A stretch of 64,000 bases of DNA from assembly GCA_963790075.1 (NCBI GenBank), contig CAWBNG010000003.1, forward strand, positions 558,001 to 622,000, read 5' to 3'. The stretch comes from CAYOUV01 sp963790075. GTDB taxonomy: Bacteria; Chloroflexota; Anaerolineae; Anaerolineales; Villigracilaceae. This document shows positions 44,025 to 52,397 of the stretch, one piece after another; the stretch's first letter is position 1, and the number at the start of each line of letters is the position of its first letter. The position numbers were made by a program, and so were the translations under genes. Under the pieces are notes generated by a model. It was not told where the DNA came from, searched no databases, and saw only the letters and a program-made list of their open reading frames with translations.

Positions 44025-46730
44025 CTAAGGTATTAGGGCTGGGAGCGAACCGCCTGACACGAGTATTACCCGCTCGCCGGTCTGGACATTCACCAGGCCA
44101 ACATCAAAATGCCCCGCATTTTGGTAATCATAGCGAGCATAAAGGATGTATTTTCCATCTGGCGACCAGCTTAAATCTGAATAGGATTTTTGGTCTTCTC
44201 CTAACAAAACCTGCGCACCTGTACCATCAGGCCGGACCAGCCAGACCTGATCCCCTTTGACAGCATTTGCTGAGGTGGAAACGACCCGATCGACCGCAAC
44301 CCAGTCGCCGCTTGAGGACCAGACTGCCGAGTAGTCCGTCTGATCTTTCGTACTACCCAAATCGATCGTCTCACCCGAACTCAGGATATAACGCTGGACA
44401 TGCGGGGCAACACTCGCATCTTGTACTCTCGGCCCCCAATACAGAATCGAATCGCTAGTGGGACTCCACGATTCCCGCCCAGCTGACTGGTTGGTCAGCG
44501 GCAACGAAAGGCTGCGTTTCTCTTGCAAGTTATAAAGTTGCAAAGTGTTGTTTAAATAAAGAATATAACTGAGCCATTGGCCGTCGGGTGAAAATGCAGC
44601 TGCGGTACTGGGGAAGGTCTGATCGCGGAAAACCGGCATCGTCTCGCCCGTCTGCAGGTCCAGCCACCACAGGCTTAATTTGGGCAGCGCGGACGGATCG
44701 GAGGTATCCTCCAATCGCTCGTAGATGATCTTGCGCCCATCCGGGTACCATACCGGTGCATTGCATTCTGCCTGTGGGCAGTCCAACACCAAAGACCTCC
44801 CGGTCCCATCTGTTTTCATTGTCCAAAGTGAAGAACCACTGTCAACGTTAAAAGTTGTGTACAGGATCGTTTTTTTGTCAGGAGAAACCGCATATCCGGT
44901 TACTCCAGTAGGTTCTTGCGTCCACTGAACTGGCTCACCGCCAGCCAGCTTCAACATGAAGATTTGCGCCCGACCCTGGCCGTTTTCAGGAGCAACGTAG
45001 AGCAACCTGGCATGTTCGACATCAAAAACCTCGGTTTGGGGTACGAGGGCATTTCCAGATTGTTCAATGGATTGAGCTGGTTGGGTAATGACAGACGAAA
45101 CGAATTTAAAGGAGTTTACCGCGCCGGCTGTCAGGGCAATCCCCAATCCAATCACGACCAGCGCACTGATCACTGGGGCATAAACACTGAAGCGTGTCAG
45201 TACCTCGCTGCGAGTCACCAAGCGCAATCCCTGGACCATGGCGATCCCAATCGTGATCAGGACCAAGGCAAGTCCAATACTGAAGGCCACGATCAACAAC
45301 ATCCCAAACGAGATGCGGTTTACGGCTACTGCCACCAACAAGATGGCGATCGCATCCGGACATGGCACCAAACCCCCGCTGACTCCTAATGCCAGAAGCG
45401 ATCTCCACCTCACCCGATCCGCGGACAGAGAGTTCGCGTGTCCGTGAGTTGACTTTGCATCGTGGACGTGGGTATGTTCGCCATTCACGTCATGTGGATG
45501 GTCGTGCTGATGAAGAAAGCCGGCTCCGTGCGAATTCATCACACGAGCAGTTCCCAGAGAAATCGTTCGCTCGCCATTGGAAGTGTTAGGAGAAGGTGAC
45601 TGTTTCCGGTTTCGCCGCAGCCAGTTCCTCAGATCGCGCCTTCTCTGAGTCAAAAGGTTGATCCCAAAGCCGATGACCAGCAAGCCCGAGACGATCTCCA
45701 GCCAGGGTGCGATCAAATTCGGCAGGATGTAATGCGAAGCCAGCAATGTGACCAATCCCAGCAAGATAACCGAACCAGTATGAGTTACAGTGACAACCAC
45801 TCCCAGGAAAACCGCGTCACTCACCTTCCCATGGGTACCGACCAGGTAGGCTGCGACCAATGTCTTGCCGTGTCCGGGCGTCAGGGCGTGCAGACTGCCC
45901 AGCACCAATGAGAGCAAGAACGCGCCTAAGAGAAACAAGGGAGAAAAGGATGGAGCTTTGACCAACTCTTCGAGGGCAGTCGTTACTTTACTCACATTAC
46001 CAGAGGCGGGTTGTTGGGTCGATTCTCCTGGTTGTGAGGCTGCCAGATTCATTGCAAGCTGTGAGACGCCTTCTGCAAATCCAGCCGGAAGATTTGGCGT
46101 ACCACTGGTCCAGGTTGTCAAAGCAGATAACTCAACTACTGGCGTGGCAGTCGTGGATGGATCGAGGAAGTTGAGGTCCAGGTTGAGTTGGCCGTTATCT
46201 TGCGCGGGGGAATCGAACGACAATCCCGGTCCTGCTGTCAAGGAAAACCAATTAAGGCTGTTCGCTTCAAGGTATGTGTTATGAATTTCTATCAAATGCT
46301 TCCCGATCAAACCCTTGGGCCACTGGACAGCAAACCGAACCTCAATCGAATCATCGCCTGTACTCAGGACAGTCTCACTTGCAGGCCAGTGAATGCTTTG
46401 GTTCTGGATAGTATCCAATGGCTGCCCGTCAACTGTAAACCACAATCCGGATAAAAACGGTGCGACCCAGGCTTGAGCTTCTTCCGGGCTGATCAGGCCG
46501 TCTTGATTCTGATCGGCGGCATTCCAGACTGCATCGGCCAGAAGTGGGCCGGGCATGATCCGCCAATCCACCTGCAGGTCGGATATTGTTATATAGATTG
46601 TTTGACTTTGCCCGTACATGTCAGGAGCATGAGCGTAGGCTACGCTAATCGGGACCATAACTATCAGCAGAACAAAGAAAATAATTATCCTTCTTAGGAT
46701 ACCAGGCAAACCTCTAAGATCCTGTCTCAT
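44025..46730 (-). CDS. NicO/RcnA-type metal transporter fused to a C-terminal beta-propeller
   Basis: 901 residues from ATG 46730, chosen because TATAAT ends 9 nt upstream and no SD exists. Signal or first helix at about 12-32, then an extracytoplasmic region with an EF-hand-like loop DQNQDGLISPEE (from about residue 73). The NicO core spans about 270-600: LGSLHALTPGHGKTLVAAYLVG, a long His-rich cytoplasmic loop (HQHDHPHDVNGEHTHVHD) and SGGLVPCPDAIAILLVAV. The final ~290 residues are a TolB/PD40-like propeller with blades such as YAVSPDKKTILYTTF, VWYPDGRKIIYER, AAFSPDGQWLSYI and LSWSPDGKYILYARYD. NicO proteins export or import Ni/Co. The propeller addition is unusual. Divergent from a sigma-factor gene. 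Confidence 0.87.
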   Translation of the reverse strand: MRQDLRGLPGILRRIIIFFVLLIVMVPISVAYAHAPDMYGQSQTIYITISDLQVDWRIMPGPLLADAVWNAADQNQDGLISPEEAQAWVAPFLSGLWFTVDGQPLDTIQNQSIHWPASETVLSTGDDSIEVRFAVQWPKGLIGKHLIEIHNTYLEANSLNWFSLTAGPGLSFDSPAQDNGQLNLDLNFLDPSTTATPVVELSALTTWTSGTPNLPAGFAEGVSQLAMNLAASQPGESTQQPASGNVSKVTTALEELVKAPSFSPLFLLGAFLLSLVLGSLHALTPGHGKTLVAAYLVGTHGKVSDAVFLGVVVTVTHTGSVILLGLVTLLASHYILPNLIAPWLEIVSGLLVIGFGINLLTQRRRDLRNWLRRNRKQSPSPNTSNGERTISLGTARVMNSHGAGFLHQHDHPHDVNGEHTHVHDAKSTHGHANSLSADRVRWRSLLALGVSGGLVPCPDAIAILLVAVAVNRISFGMLLIVAFSIGLALVLITIGIAMVQGLRLVTRSEVLTRFSVYAPVISALVVIGLGIALTAGAVNSFKFVSSVITQPAQSIEQSGNALVPQTEVFDVEHARLLYVAPENGQGRAQIFMLKLAGGEPVQWTQEPTGVTGYAVSPDKKTILYTTFNVDSGSSLWTMKTDGTGRSLVLDCPQAECNAPVWYPDGRKIIYERLEDTSDPSALPKLSLWWLDLQTGETMPVFRDQTFPSTAAAFSPDGQWLSYILYLNNTLQLYNLQEKRSLSLPLTNQSAGRESWSPTSDSILYWGPRVQDASVAPHVQRYILSSGETIDLGSTKDQTDYSAVWSSSGDWVAVDRVVSTSANAVKGDQVWLVRPDGTGAQVLLGEDQKSYSDLSWSPDGKYILYARYDYQNAGHFDVGLVNVQTGERVILVSGGSLPALIP

Positions 46731-46739
46731 TACCTGGCA

Positions 46740-46745
46740 ATTATA
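46740..46745 (-). promoter_or_regulatory. -10 box of a candidate leaderless transporter mRNA
   Basis: Minus-strand TATAAT, 9 nt before ATG 46730. Confidence 0.5.
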
Positions 46746-46827
46746 ATCCCGCGGTTTTCCATTCACAGTTCATCGAACCATGATTAGCCCCGTCTGCCAT
46801 TTTTCCATGATTTCCGTTACTCTCAAG

Positions 46828-46833
46828 TATAAT
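46828..46833 (+). promoter_or_regulatory. -10 box of a candidate leaderless sigma-factor mRNA
   Basis: TATAAT, 9 nt before ATG 46843, no SD between. No clear -35. Divergent from the transporter promoter within 90 bp. Confidence 0.5.
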
Positions 46834-46842
46834 CACCGCAAT

Positions 46843-47481
46843 ATGGCAAACCGGACCAATGAACAATGGCTTACTGATCTGCATAGTGAAGGCGCTCCCC
46901 AGGAAGTCGCGCTAGCTGATTTGCGTGCCATCATCGCCAAGGGGTTGCCTTACGCGCTGTCGCGCTGGCTCTCACCATCCGACCCGCAGTTCGATGCGCT
47001 GGTTGAAGAAGTGACTCAGGACACTTTGCTGCGCGTGCTGGATCAACTCGACAAATTCGAGGGCCGCAGTCAATTCACCACCTGGGTGCACAAGATCGCC
47101 ATCCGCATAGCGCTCTCGGACCTTCGTCGCAAGCGCTGGCAGGATTACTCGCTGGACGAAATCGTCAACAACGAAGACCGCCCACCTCCGCCCGGATTGT
47201 TGGGCGCTTCGGGAGCCGGACCTGCGGAGGTTTCCGAACGGGCTGACATGATCGCACACGTGCGGCGCATCATCGACGAAGAACTGACCGACAAGCAGCG
47301 CAAGGCGATGATCATGCTCAGCGTCCAGAATATGCCAATGGACGTGGCCGCCAAAAAACTCAAGACCAACCGCAATGCGCTCTACAAACTCCTGCACGAT
47401 GCCCGTCTGAGGCTGAAGCGACGTCTCGCCATAGAAGGGATCACGGCCCAGGAAGTACTGTCAGCTTTTGAAGAAAAGTAA
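46843..47481 (+). CDS. ECF-type RNA polymerase sigma factor
   Basis: 212 residues from ATG 46843; an upstream in-frame ATG at 46780 would place the -10 box inside the coding sequence. Region 2: FDALVEEVTQDTLLRVLDQL, KFEGRSQFTTWVHKIAIRIALSDLRRKRW. Region 4: ELTDKQRKAMIMLSVQNMPMDVAAKKLKTNRNALYKLLHDARLRLKR (about 150-196), a standard helix-turn-helix. The next gene encodes a small zinc-binding anti-sigma candidate, 37 nt away. Target genes unknown; the divergent metal transporter is a candidate by position. Confidence 0.9.
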   Translation: MANRTNEQWLTDLHSEGAPQEVALADLRAIIAKGLPYALSRWLSPSDPQFDALVEEVTQDTLLRVLDQLDKFEGRSQFTTWVHKIAIRIALSDLRRKRWQDYSLDEIVNNEDRPPPPGLLGASGAGPAEVSERADMIAHVRRIIDEELTDKQRKAMIMLSVQNMPMDVAAKKLKTNRNALYKLLHDARLRLKRRLAIEGITAQEVLSAFEEK

Positions 47482-47518
47482 GATATTTACTCTGGTAGTT
47501 GTCTGAAAGATATAAATC

Positions 47519-47809
47519 ATGGAATTGAACCACTTATTCAACCGACTCAAGGTCAAGTTCATTAAACAACCCGACATGCCCGTACCTGCCATCCAGCGTC
47601 TATTACGTGCGCTGGATAAAACGCAGGAGGTGGAAATATCCTGTAATGATTTAAACCGGTTGATCGATGAATACGCAGAAATCCGGGTGCGCGGCGAGGA
47701 CGCCGAACGCTTGATGCCGCTCGTACGACAACACCTTGAGATCTGCAAAGAGTGCGAAGAGGAATTTGAAGCGCTGCTGGATATCCTTGAGAATGCTGCC
47801 ACCACATAG
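47519..47809 (+). CDS. Small soluble anti-sigma factor candidate (HxxxCxxC)
   Basis: 96 residues with no membrane helix. An upstream Cys (VEISCNDLNRLIDEYAE) and RQHLEICKECEEEF give the C-(n)-H-x3-C-x2-C arrangement of zinc-binding anti-sigma (ZAS) domains. Position directly after the ECF sigma gene supports the assignment. Being soluble, it would more likely sense a cytoplasmic cue (redox or metal) than an envelope one; that is inference. Followed by a perfect-palindrome terminator. Confidence 0.72.
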   Translation: MELNHLFNRLKVKFIKQPDMPVPAIQRLLRALDKTQEVEISCNDLNRLIDEYAEIRVRGEDAERLMPLVRQHLEICKECEEEFEALLDILENAATT

Positions 47810-47829
47810 CGAGACATCACAAGCATCAA

Positions 47830-47862
47830 CGGGCGAGGTCGGATCCGACCTCGCCCGTTTTA
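47830..47862 (+). terminator. Terminator with a perfect 28-bp palindrome
   Basis: Arms CGGGCGAGGTCGGA (47830-47843) and TCCGACCTCGCCCG (47844-47857) are contiguous with no built-in loop, followed by TTTTAG. A loop must form by opening the central GGATCC. Confidence 0.82.
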
Positions 47863-47917
47863 GTTTTCAAGGATTCAATCCCCAATCGTATTTTTGATAG
47901 ATTCATCGATCATAATG

Positions 47918-48424
47918 TCATTCGTGGAATTGCTTCTCACCAGCGCGGATGGGCACTTTAAGCCGGTTCTCGGCCGGGGTCAGCGGGCAGGACCAATTTT
48001 CATTGTAAGCGCAGTAGGGGTTGTATGCCATGTTGAAGTCGATCAACAACCGGCCGTCAGGCAGAGTCTGCGGTTCGAGGTAACGACCGGCGGGATAGGT
48101 TTCTTTGCCCGCCAACGAGTCGACGAAGGGCAAGAAAAAGCCATGCTGGTTCGAATAGAGCGTCAGGTCGACCTGCTGGCCATCAACCTCGAAGTTGAAG
48201 CGGGCAGCGCGCACGTAATTCTGCACATCACCGGTCGAGGTCTGGATGGACATTTTCTCCTTTTCGGGATACTCCTCGACTTCCACTTCAAAGCGCAAAT
48301 CCGGATTTTCAGGAAAATAGTTCAACCCCTCAAAATTTCGTTTTTGCTCGGAGGTAAGTGGACTCTGCCCATCATTGGCGAAAAATTCATCTTTTCGATG
48401 ACGGAAATCTTGTAAACTGCTCAT
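47918..48424 (-). CDS. DUF1684 family protein
   Basis: 168 residues from ATG 48424, preceded by GAGGAG. Begins MSSLQDFRHRKDEFF. The DUF1684 hallmark is at the C-terminus: LLIDFNMAYNPYCAYNENW, SCPLTPAENRLKVPIRAGEK. Also TLYSNQHGFFLPFVD and YPAGRYLEPQ. No signal peptide, so cytoplasmic. Molecular function of the family is not known. Single gene, convergent with the sigma/anti-sigma pair. Confidence 0.85.
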   Translation of the reverse strand: MSSLQDFRHRKDEFFANDGQSPLTSEQKRNFEGLNYFPENPDLRFEVEVEEYPEKEKMSIQTSTGDVQNYVRAARFNFEVDGQQVDLTLYSNQHGFFLPFVDSLAGKETYPAGRYLEPQTLPDGRLLIDFNMAYNPYCAYNENWSCPLTPAENRLKVPIRAGEKQFHE

Positions 48425-48507
48425 AGCGTCTCCTCTCTGGTGTTGTGGGGTTAAGATGGATGTGCACTCATTTTTCTTACGCAAGGGTATTATGGTTATG
48501 CGTCAGG

Positions 48508-48513
48508 TATAAT
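48508..48513 (+). promoter_or_regulatory. -10 box of a candidate leaderless ClC mRNA
   Basis: TATAAT, 10 nt before ATG 48524; no SD and no clear -35. Confidence 0.45.
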
Positions 48514-48523
48514 ATTTGCCACA

Positions 48524-50605
48524 ATGGCCCATCGTTCCCGCATCCCACAATTCCTGGACCGAATTCAGCCTTCTGAAACAACCATGCTGTTTGGCACGGC
48601 CATCCTGGTCGGCGTCGGGACGGGATTGGGGGCTGTCGGATTCATCAAACTTATCGATATTGTCCAACATTTATTTTTCGATGGTGGGGAAAAACTGCTA
48701 CAGATTGGGCGCTGGCTGATCTTTCTGATCCCAATTCTTGGAGGTTTGCTGGCCGGCCCGATCATTGCGTATTTTGCAAGCGAAGCCAAGGGTCACGGGG
48801 TGCCGGAAGTGATGCAGGCCATTGCACTGAACGGTGGGCGCATCCGCCCACGCGTGGTGGTCGCCAAAATCCTGGCTTCGTCTTTATGCATCGGCAGCGG
48901 CGGATCGGCCGGGCGCGAGGGGCCGATCGTGCAAGTCGGTGCGGCGCTGGGTTCCACGCTGGGACAATGGCTCAACCTGTCTGAGGGACGCATCCGCAAC
49001 CTGGTGGCCTGCGGCGCGGCGGCTGGCATTTCGGCAACTTTCAACGCTCCCATTGCAGGCGTGGTCTTTGCCATGGAAATCATCCTGGGCGAGCTGCACC
49101 TGAGCGCTTTAGGCAATGTGGTCATTTCGGCCCTGACAGCTTCGACCATGGCACGGGTCTTCCTGGGTGAACGACCGGCTTTCATCATTCCTCATTACGG
49201 CGTGAAGACACCCTGGGAAGTCCTGCTATACGCATTCTTGGGAGTGCTGGCAGCTATCCTGGCGGTCGGATTTATTCGAATGTTGTATTGGATGGAAGAT
49301 ATATTCGATGGCTGGCACTTCCCCGAAGCGCTCAAACCCGCAGTCGGCGGGTTACTACTGGGTGGGATGGCTTACTTTTACCCGATGGTGCTCGGTTTGG
49401 GATTTATCCCTTCGGAGACCGGATTGATGGACCTGCCAGTTTCCACGAATATCCCACTGGTCTTCGGCTCGGGCTTCCCGGTGATCGAGGATGCGCTGCT
49501 TGGCCAACTTTCCTTCGGGTTGCTGTTCGTGTTGATCTTCCTCAAACCACTGGCGACCTCGCTGACCCTCGGCTCGGGCAACTCGGGCGGTGTGTTTGCC
49601 CCGACGCTCTTCAGCGGCGCCGTGCTGGGCGGCGCGTTCGGTAAACTGGTCGAGTTGATCGCCCCCGGGGCAACAGCCGGGCCGGGCGCTTTCGCGGTCG
49701 TCGGCATGGCCGCAGCCTTTGCCGGGGCAGCGCGCGCACCCTTCACTGCTATCCTGATCGTCTTCGAGATGACCGACGACTACCGCATGATCATCCCGCT
49801 GATGGCGGCCGTGATTATCAGCATGATCGTTTCCGAGCGTATGCTGCCTGAATCGATCTACACGCTCAAGCTGGTACGACGCGGAATCCGCTTGCATCGC
49901 GGCCGCGACGTGGACGTTATGGAGTCGGTCCGCGTAGAGGAAGTGATGGTCAATGAACCCGCCACGGTCTCGGTCGATACTCCCATCCATCACCTGGCAG
50001 ACCAGTTCATCGAGACCGGGCGTCACGGCTTTCCAGTGCTGGATCATAACGGCGATCTTTTTGGCATGGTCTCCCTGGATGATTACCGCCGCGCACTGAT
50101 CAAACACCAGGAAAATATCGATGGGATGACTGTGGGGGAAATTGCCACACGGGCAATTATCAGTACCTACCCGGACCAGACGGTTGGCATGGCATTGCGG
50201 CGCATGGCCCCGCGGGACTTGTCACGCTTGCCGGTGGTCTCGCGCGAAAATTCACACAACTTGCTGGGAATGGTACGCCGCAACGACATCGTCCGCGCCT
50301 ATGAATTAGGCGTAACCCGCCGCAGTGAAGCCCAAATCAAAGCCAGTGAAAAACGGATCGAGGAACTGAGCGGATTGGAGACCGCCGAAATCCGCATCGT
50401 CAAAGGTTCCTCCTGTGACAGTCATCGCATGAGCGAGATCCCCTGGCCGCGAGATTGCATTATCGCCGCCATCCGCAAGGGAAAACGCGCCATCATACCC
50501 CACGGCGATGCCCTGCTGCATGCAGGGGATGTGATCGTGGTTGTAACCGAAAAACACCTATTAGCCGAGATCCGCCAATTATGCACCGAAAAAAGTGCAG
50601 CCTGA
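48524..50605 (+). CDS. ClC-family chloride channel/transporter with CBS pair and TrkA_C domain
   Basis: 693 residues. The ClC core (about 20-440) has GSGGSAGREGPIVQVGAALGS (GREGP filter motif) and GSGNSGGVFAPTLFSGAVLGGAFG (GxFAP motif). Two CBS modules follow at about 470-595 (EEVMVNEPATVSVDTPIHHL; PRDLSRLPVVSRENSHNLLG), which in other ClC proteins bind adenine nucleotides. A TrkA_C domain closes the protein (about 615-690: EIRIVKGSSCDSH, ALLHAGDVIVVVTEKHLL). The last domain suggests additional ligand regulation. Whether it is a channel or an H+/Cl- exchanger cannot be told. Confidence 0.92.
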   Translation: MAHRSRIPQFLDRIQPSETTMLFGTAILVGVGTGLGAVGFIKLIDIVQHLFFDGGEKLLQIGRWLIFLIPILGGLLAGPIIAYFASEAKGHGVPEVMQAIALNGGRIRPRVVVAKILASSLCIGSGGSAGREGPIVQVGAALGSTLGQWLNLSEGRIRNLVACGAAAGISATFNAPIAGVVFAMEIILGELHLSALGNVVISALTASTMARVFLGERPAFIIPHYGVKTPWEVLLYAFLGVLAAILAVGFIRMLYWMEDIFDGWHFPEALKPAVGGLLLGGMAYFYPMVLGLGFIPSETGLMDLPVSTNIPLVFGSGFPVIEDALLGQLSFGLLFVLIFLKPLATSLTLGSGNSGGVFAPTLFSGAVLGGAFGKLVELIAPGATAGPGAFAVVGMAAAFAGAARAPFTAILIVFEMTDDYRMIIPLMAAVIISMIVSERMLPESIYTLKLVRRGIRLHRGRDVDVMESVRVEEVMVNEPATVSVDTPIHHLADQFIETGRHGFPVLDHNGDLFGMVSLDDYRRALIKHQENIDGMTVGEIATRAIISTYPDQTVGMALRRMAPRDLSRLPVVSRENSHNLLGMVRRNDIVRAYELGVTRRSEAQIKASEKRIEELSGLETAEIRIVKGSSCDSHRMSEIPWPRDCIIAAIRKGKRAIIPHGDALLHAGDVIVVVTEKHLLAEIRQLCTEKSAA

Positions 50606-50690
50606 GCCCCCCACATGGATCTCTTGCCTTTTCGAATATCTTATGCTATTTTTATCCAGGAAAGTTCATGGCCCAGGAGCAGCCCCTTAA

Positions 50691-51089
50691 GTGGTAAAAA
50701 AGCAAAAAACTGTCATCGTAGTCGAAGACGAACCCGACGCCGCTGAAATGTTCGCGGAAATGATGCGTCTCAGCAATTACAAAGTATTGAAAACCTACTC
50801 CAGCACCCCGGCCATCACGATGATTGCCAACGAAAAGCCGGACGTGGTCATCTTGGATATGATGATGCCGGATATCTCCGGTCTGGAAGTTCTGCGTTTC
50901 ATGCGCCGCGAACCGGAGCTAAGATTCATCCCGGTCATTATCGTCTCGGCGAAGAGCACACCGTCCGATATCAATAGCGGATTGGAGGCTGGTGCAGCGG
51001 CCTACCTGACTAAACCAGTCGGTTTCCAGGAATTGAAACAAGCTGTCGACCGGGTTGTGGGGGATGCGTCCGTAGAAAGCTCCACCTGA
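50691..51089 (+). CDS. Stand-alone response regulator receiver protein
   Basis: 132 residues from a GTG start; AGGAG lies 11 nt upstream, rather far. A single receiver domain: VVEDEPD acidic pocket, phosphoacceptor Asp56 in VVILDMMMPD, switch Ser86 in IVSAKS, Lys108 in AYLTKPVGF. It is a paralogue of the regulator at 11712. Followed after 6 nt by the frameshifted thpR. Confidence 0.9.
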   Translation: MVKKQKTVIVVEDEPDAAEMFAEMMRLSNYKVLKTYSSTPAITMIANEKPDVVILDMMMPDISGLEVLRFMRREPELRFIPVIIVSAKSTPSDINSGLEAGAAAYLTKPVGFQELKQAVDRVVGDASVESST

Positions 51090-51095
51090 AGCCCC

Positions 51096-51693
51096 ATGCA
51101 GAACCTGCGTGCCTTCATCGCCATCGAACTCCCTTCCGAGATCCGATCAGCCATCTACAAAGCCACGGCTGGACTACACCTGGCGTTCGACAGATCCCTG
51201 GTGCGCTGGGTAGCACAGCACAACCTGCATCTGACGCTCAAATTTCTTGGGGACGTCTCGCCGTCGAAAGTTGAACTGCTACAACAGATGCTGCTATCGG
51301 AGGCGGCGAATTACCAATCTTTCGATTTGCAAGTCGGCGGACTGGGATGTTTTCCCAGCCCCAAGCGGCCGCGAGTGATCTGGATTGGGATCCAAGCCCC
51401 ACCTGGGCTGGCTTCGCTCCAGGATTCAATCGAGTTCGGCTGCCGAAGGTCTAGGTTTTCCGCGCGAAGGGCGAAGCTTCTCCCCGCATCTGACCATCGG
51501 ACGCATCAACCAGCGCGCTTCACGGGCGGACCAGCAGCGCCTTGCCGTTGCACTGGAAACGACCAGGGTCGGTCCACTTGGCACAGCGCTGGTGGAAGCG
51601 GTGCTGCTCTTCAAAAGCGAATTAAAATCCGGCGGCCCTGTCTATATGAAATTATTCTCAGCCCCACTGATCGATCCAACCCATACGAGGTGA
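51096..51693 (+). pseudogene. thpR: RNA 2',3'-cyclic phosphodiesterase (LigT/ThpR), frameshifted
   Basis: Frame one: MQNLRAFIAIELPSEIRSAI, HNLHLTLKFLGDVSPSK (first HxTx motif), GGLGCFPSPKRPRVIWIGI. Near 51427-51440 it breaks. Frame two continues SAAEGLGFPREGRSFSPHLTIGR (second HxTx motif) to YMKLFSAPLI and a stop at 51693. Both catalytic histidines survive but in different frames, so the product cannot be active unless the indel is a sequencing error. The stop codon overlaps the rsfS ribosome site. Confidence 0.82.
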
Positions 51694-51696
51694 CAT

Positions 51697-52041
51697 CTGA
51701 ACGCACTGGATATTGCGCATACAATTGTTGAAACACTCGAAGAAAAGAAGGGCGAAGACATCCTACTGCTCGACATCCAGGGTGTTGCTTCCTTTACCGA
51801 CTATTTCGTGCTATGCACGGGCACCAGCGACCGTATGCTGGACGCCCTGGCCAAAGCCGTATTGGAAGATGTACGCCTCCAACACCGCAAGAAAACCCGG
51901 GTAGAGGGGAACTCGCGTGATGGCTGGCTGTTGATCGACTACGGCGACGTAGTCGTGCATATGTTCTCCCCGGACCAGCGCGATTATTACGACCTGGAGG
52001 GGTTATGGAACGAAGGGAAAGTTTTGGTGAGACTGCAGTGA
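51697..52041 (+). CDS. rsfS: Ribosome silencing factor RsfS with apparent CTG start
   Basis: 114 residues if translation begins at CTG 51697 (NALDIAHTIVETLEEKKGED...). The frame opens only after TGA 51691-51693 and has no ATG, GTG or TTG before GTG 51808, which would remove the conserved N-terminal third. GAGGTG (51688-51693) sits 3 nt before the CTG. Family motifs: DIQGVASFTDYFVLCTGTSDRM, EGNSRDGWLLIDYGDVVVHMFSPDQRDYYDLEGLW. RsfS binds ribosomal protein L14 and blocks subunit joining in starvation. Confidence 0.85.
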   Translation: MNALDIAHTIVETLEEKKGEDILLLDIQGVASFTDYFVLCTGTSDRMLDALAKAVLEDVRLQHRKKTRVEGNSRDGWLLIDYGDVVVHMFSPDQRDYYDLEGLWNEGKVLVRLQ

Positions 52042-52274
52042 GGACCTCAGTTAAATCCATCTCAGATATCATCATTTCGGTCCAGGATAGCGGGCCGGGT
52101 ATTCCAGAAGAAGACCTTCCGCGCATCTTCGAGCGCTTCTACAAATCGTCCGATTAGATGGGGATGGGACTGGGCTTGGCCATCGCGAAATACATCATCC
52201 AGACACATGGCGGTACGATCCGGGCAGAAAGCGAAGCCGGGAGGGGCACGACGATTTCGTTCTCGTTGCCTAAA
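52038..52274 (+). pseudogene. Histidine-kinase ATPase-domain remnant
   Basis: Overlaps the rsfS stop. In frame: DSGPGIPEEDLPRIFERFYKSSD, then TAG (52155-52157), then GMGLGLAIAKYIIQTHGGTI, ESEAGRGTTISF. These are the G1/F/G2 boxes of a HATPase_c domain; the residues between FERFYK and the G2 glycines are missing and replaced by the stop. No dimerisation or sensor part precedes it, so this is a leftover of a deleted sensor kinase. Confidence 0.75.
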
Positions 52275-52332
52275 AACACTGCCTGGTATTCGCCGGGTAA
52301 TTAAGAGGCGCGATTCGATCTCCCAGATACGC

Positions 52333-52378
52333 TAAAACATAAGTGTCGCGGCCATAAGACCACGACACTTATGTTTTA
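52333..52378. terminator. Bidirectional hairpin terminator upstream of ndk's 3' end
   Basis: TAAAACATAAGTGTCG (52333-52348) and CGACACTTATGTTTTA (52363-52378) form a perfect 16-bp stem with a 14-nt loop, with A/T runs at both feet. Confidence 0.85.
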
Positions 52379-52397
52379 AGTTCAAATTGGTTTTAAC

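Noticed and set aside
47830..47857. 28-bp perfect palindrome as a regulatory operator
   Set aside because: It sits directly after the anti-sigma stop and runs into TTTTAG, so a terminator is the simpler reading.
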